Below are positions 62,787-64,000 of a stretch of DNA of 64,000 nt, one piece after another. The stretch lies in NCBI RefSeq assembly GCF_000733765.1, contig NZ_JPOG01000001.1:3544501-3608500 (forward strand). The letters run 5' to 3'. Every line of letters starts with the position of its first letter. Positions within the stretch are counted from its first letter, which is position 1. The stretch comes from Algiphilus aromaticivorans DG1253 (GTDB lineage: Bacteria; Pseudomonadota; Gammaproteobacteria; Nevskiales; Nevskiaceae). The translations under genes were made by a program, and so were the position numbers. The notes beneath the pieces are model-generated. The model did not search any database. It had not been told where the DNA came from and saw only the letters and a list, made by a program, of their open reading frames with translations.

Positions 62787-63339
62787 TGGGGGCGGCCTCC
62801 GGCCGGGAACCTGGGCCCGCGCGCTGCGCGAGGGCCTCGGCGATGCGTGCCTCCAGGGCGTCGGCATCCGCTGCGCGGAAGCCTTCGTGGCGCAGAAGAA
62901 TCTCGCCCCCGGGTGTCAGCAGGAAGCTGCTGGGCATCGCGGCGATGTCGTAGGTGGCGGCGAGCTGGCCTTCAGGATCACGCACGATGTCGAAATCGGG
63001 GCGGGCCTGATTGAGGAAGCGCTCCGCCGCGACCGGGTCCCGGTCGACGTTGATCGCGATCACGCGCAATCCCCGCGAGCCGTATCGCTCGCTCAGCTGT
63101 TTCATCCAGGGGAAGCTGACCCGGCAGGGCGGGCACCAGGACGCCCAGAAATCGAGATAGATCAGCTCCGCGTCGACAGTTTTCAGCCGAAAATCGTCCA
63201 CGCCGATGACCTCGGCGCGCCCAGGGACCGCTGCGGCGATGGTAAGCAGTAGTCCGAGGGCGGCTAGCCGCAAGGTGGAGCGGTTGAGGAACGCGGTGGG
63301 CGCAGTGCGCGGCCGTCGGGGCGCGTCGAGAAGAGGCAT
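62779..63339 (-). CDS. TlpA-like thioredoxin-fold protein
   Basis: A protein of 186 residues with an N-terminal signal or anchor (LRLAALGLLLTIAAAV) and a thioredoxin domain with active-site W-C-P-P-C (Cys69, Cys72) in YLDFWASWCPPCRVSFPWM. The cis-proline region is IAAMPSSFLL. It probably acts as a periplasmic disulfide reductant, perhaps keeping the DUF4266 Cys-Gly-Cys tail reduced. It is the first gene of the four-gene operon and diverges from a membrane-bound LuxR-type regulator. Confidence 0.9.
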   Translation of the reverse strand: MPLLDAPRRPRTAPTAFLNRSTLRLAALGLLLTIAAAVPGRAEVIGVDDFRLKTVDAELIYLDFWASWCPPCRVSFPWMKQLSERYGSRGLRVIAINVDRDPVAAERFLNQARPDFDIVRDPEGQLAATYDIAAMPSSFLLTPGGEILLRHEGFRAADADALEARIAEALAQRAGPGSRPEAAPNE

Positions 63340-63430
63340 CGGGCTGCATGGTCAAGGATGGCAAGGGATATCATCGGGGCGAAGGCCCCTCCCGGAATCC
63401 GGCATTCGACTGGTTCGGGACATATGCCGG

Positions 63431-63964
63431 ATGCCCGTTTCCCATCTCCGCCTGCCACTCATGCTTCGAAACACACGCGACTATCTGCTGCTCGGGCTGG
63501 CCGGGCTGGTCGTTTCGCTGACCGCTCTTGATGTATGGAGTGACCTTCGCGAGGGAACGCCTGTCCATCACATCTTTCACGAGGCGCTGCTCGTGGGCAC
63601 GGCTTTGGCTCTGCTGGGATGGGTGCTGAGCGATCTCGTCCGGCGGCGTCGCGAGGTCGCGAGGCTTCGCTATGAACTGGATGCCGTGCAAGAAGTCGCG
63701 CGGTTGCGTAATCCGGAGCTGCGCAAGGCGCGCGCGGAGCTCAGCGATGCCATCGACGCGCAGTTCTCGGACTGGCAACTCAGCCCCAGTGAGCGGGAGG
63801 TGGGGCGCCTATTGCTCAAGGGGCTCAGCATCAAGGAAATCGCCTCGCTGCGCGAGACGCACGAGAAGACGGTGCGCCAGCATGCGAGCGCGATCTATCG
63901 CAAGGCGGAGCTGCCCGGTCGCCATGCCTTTGCGGCTTGGTTTCTGGAGGATCTCTTGGGCTGA
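63431..63964 (+). CDS. membrane-anchored LuxR-type HTH regulator
   Basis: A protein of 177 residues (or 167 from the ATG at 63461). Two membrane helices lie at about residues 18-35 and 47-68, followed by a short coiled coil. The C-terminal LuxR helix-turn-helix is at ~115-175 (LSPSEREVGRLLLKGLSIKEIASLRETHEKTVRQHASAIYRKAEL). There is no receiver or autoinducer domain, so it would bind DNA from the inner membrane. It is divergent from the TlpA-DUF4266-DUF3570-ApbE operon and is its most likely regulator. Confidence 0.85.
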   Translation: MPVSHLRLPLMLRNTRDYLLLGLAGLVVSLTALDVWSDLREGTPVHHIFHEALLVGTALALLGWVLSDLVRRRREVARLRYELDAVQEVARLRNPELRKARAELSDAIDAQFSDWQLSPSEREVGRLLLKGLSIKEIASLRETHEKTVRQHASAIYRKAELPGRHAFAAWFLEDLLG

Positions 63965-63976
63965 AGCCCCACTGCG

Positions 63977-64000
63977 CTATTTCTTGACCCGTACCAGCAT
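63977..64000 (-). CDS. possible C-terminus of a gene running off the right edge
   Basis: On the minus strand the last bases read M-L-V-R-V-K-K-stop, which looks like a normal protein end 12 bp from the regulator stop. Only seven residues are visible, so this is a guess based on spacing. Confidence 0.25.
   Translation of the reverse strand: MLVRVKK

Overview
The window is a stretch of bacterial chromosome with high G+C and short intergenic gaps. The gene families point to a gammaproteobacterium: FadE-type acyl-CoA dehydrogenase, PlsB, biosynthetic SpeA, an E. coli-like LexA and UvrD. The mix of fatty-acid genes, DUF1329, an alkylsulfatase-type metallo-hydrolase and a lexA-imuA-imuB-dnaE2 cassette would suit a marine or hydrocarbon-associated lineage such as Nevskiales/Salinisphaerales, but that placement is inference. 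I see no rRNA, tRNA, CRISPR array or prophage. One insertion sequence is present.

Layout. 1-8.2 kb: a cut-off GNAT acetyltransferase, an SGNH hydrolase, a dehydrogenase-cupin fusion, an alpha/beta hydrolase, a PhaC-like synthase overlapping speA, divergent speE, and two small proteins. 8.2-10.2 kb: a Kef-type antiporter broken by a frameshift, and a P-II protein. 10.3-15.1 kb: tetR-fadE with twin operators, and a divergent DUF1329 exported protein. 15.1-21.5 kb: small envelope proteins (DUF3080, DUF883, YqjE-like), an FKBP isomerase, plsB and DUF4112. 21.5-24.4 kb: an alkylsulfatase-like lipoprotein between two directly repeated, hairpin-rich intergenic elements. 24.4-31.3 kb: an IS1595-family element followed by the mutagenic-repair operon lexA-imuA-imuB-dnaE2. 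31.4-36.3 kb: four glycosyltransferases and a methyltransferase, probably for surface polysaccharide. 36.4-39.1 kb: a DUF2868/DUF3482 membrane-GTPase pair. 39.3-43.6 kb: a molybdenum hydroxylase operon with its XdhC and MocA maturation factors. 43.6-50 kb: two small-molecule transporters, a sulfotransferase, uvrD, an MtfA-like peptidase and an acidic lipoprotein with a hexanucleotide repeat. 50-53.2 kb: a divergent two-component system. 53.2-56.4 kb: a cysteine-cluster protein, and a FadR-type regulator between an isochorismatase-like hydrolase and a GlcD-like oxidase. 56.7-60.2 kb: a cNMP-binding patatin and an acyl-CoA ligase. 60.3-64 kb: a TlpA / DUF4266 / DUF3570 / ApbE operon with a divergent membrane-anchored LuxR-type regulator.

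Two parts stand out. First, the insertion sequence landed inside what was a near-consensus LexA operator. It separates the lexA-imuAB-dnaE2 cassette from its -35/-10 promoter and splits the operator halves about 1.08 kb apart. The element also carries its own LexA-box-like sequence close to lexA. Second, the ApbE operon encodes a DUF3570 beta-barrel candidate with a D-x-x-T-G-A-S sequence, the known acceptor motif for covalent FMN attachment by ApbE, next to a tiny Cys-Gly-Cys lipoprotein and a thioredoxin-like protein. This suggests an uncharacterised flavinylated envelope redox module.

Functional themes: fatty-acid activation and oxidation (FadE, acyl-CoA ligase, PlsB, patatin, PhaC-like), polyamine synthesis (SpeA, SpeE), DNA damage tolerance (LexA cassette, UvrD) and envelope or surface chemistry. 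All calls come from reading the sequence; no database search or computation was run.
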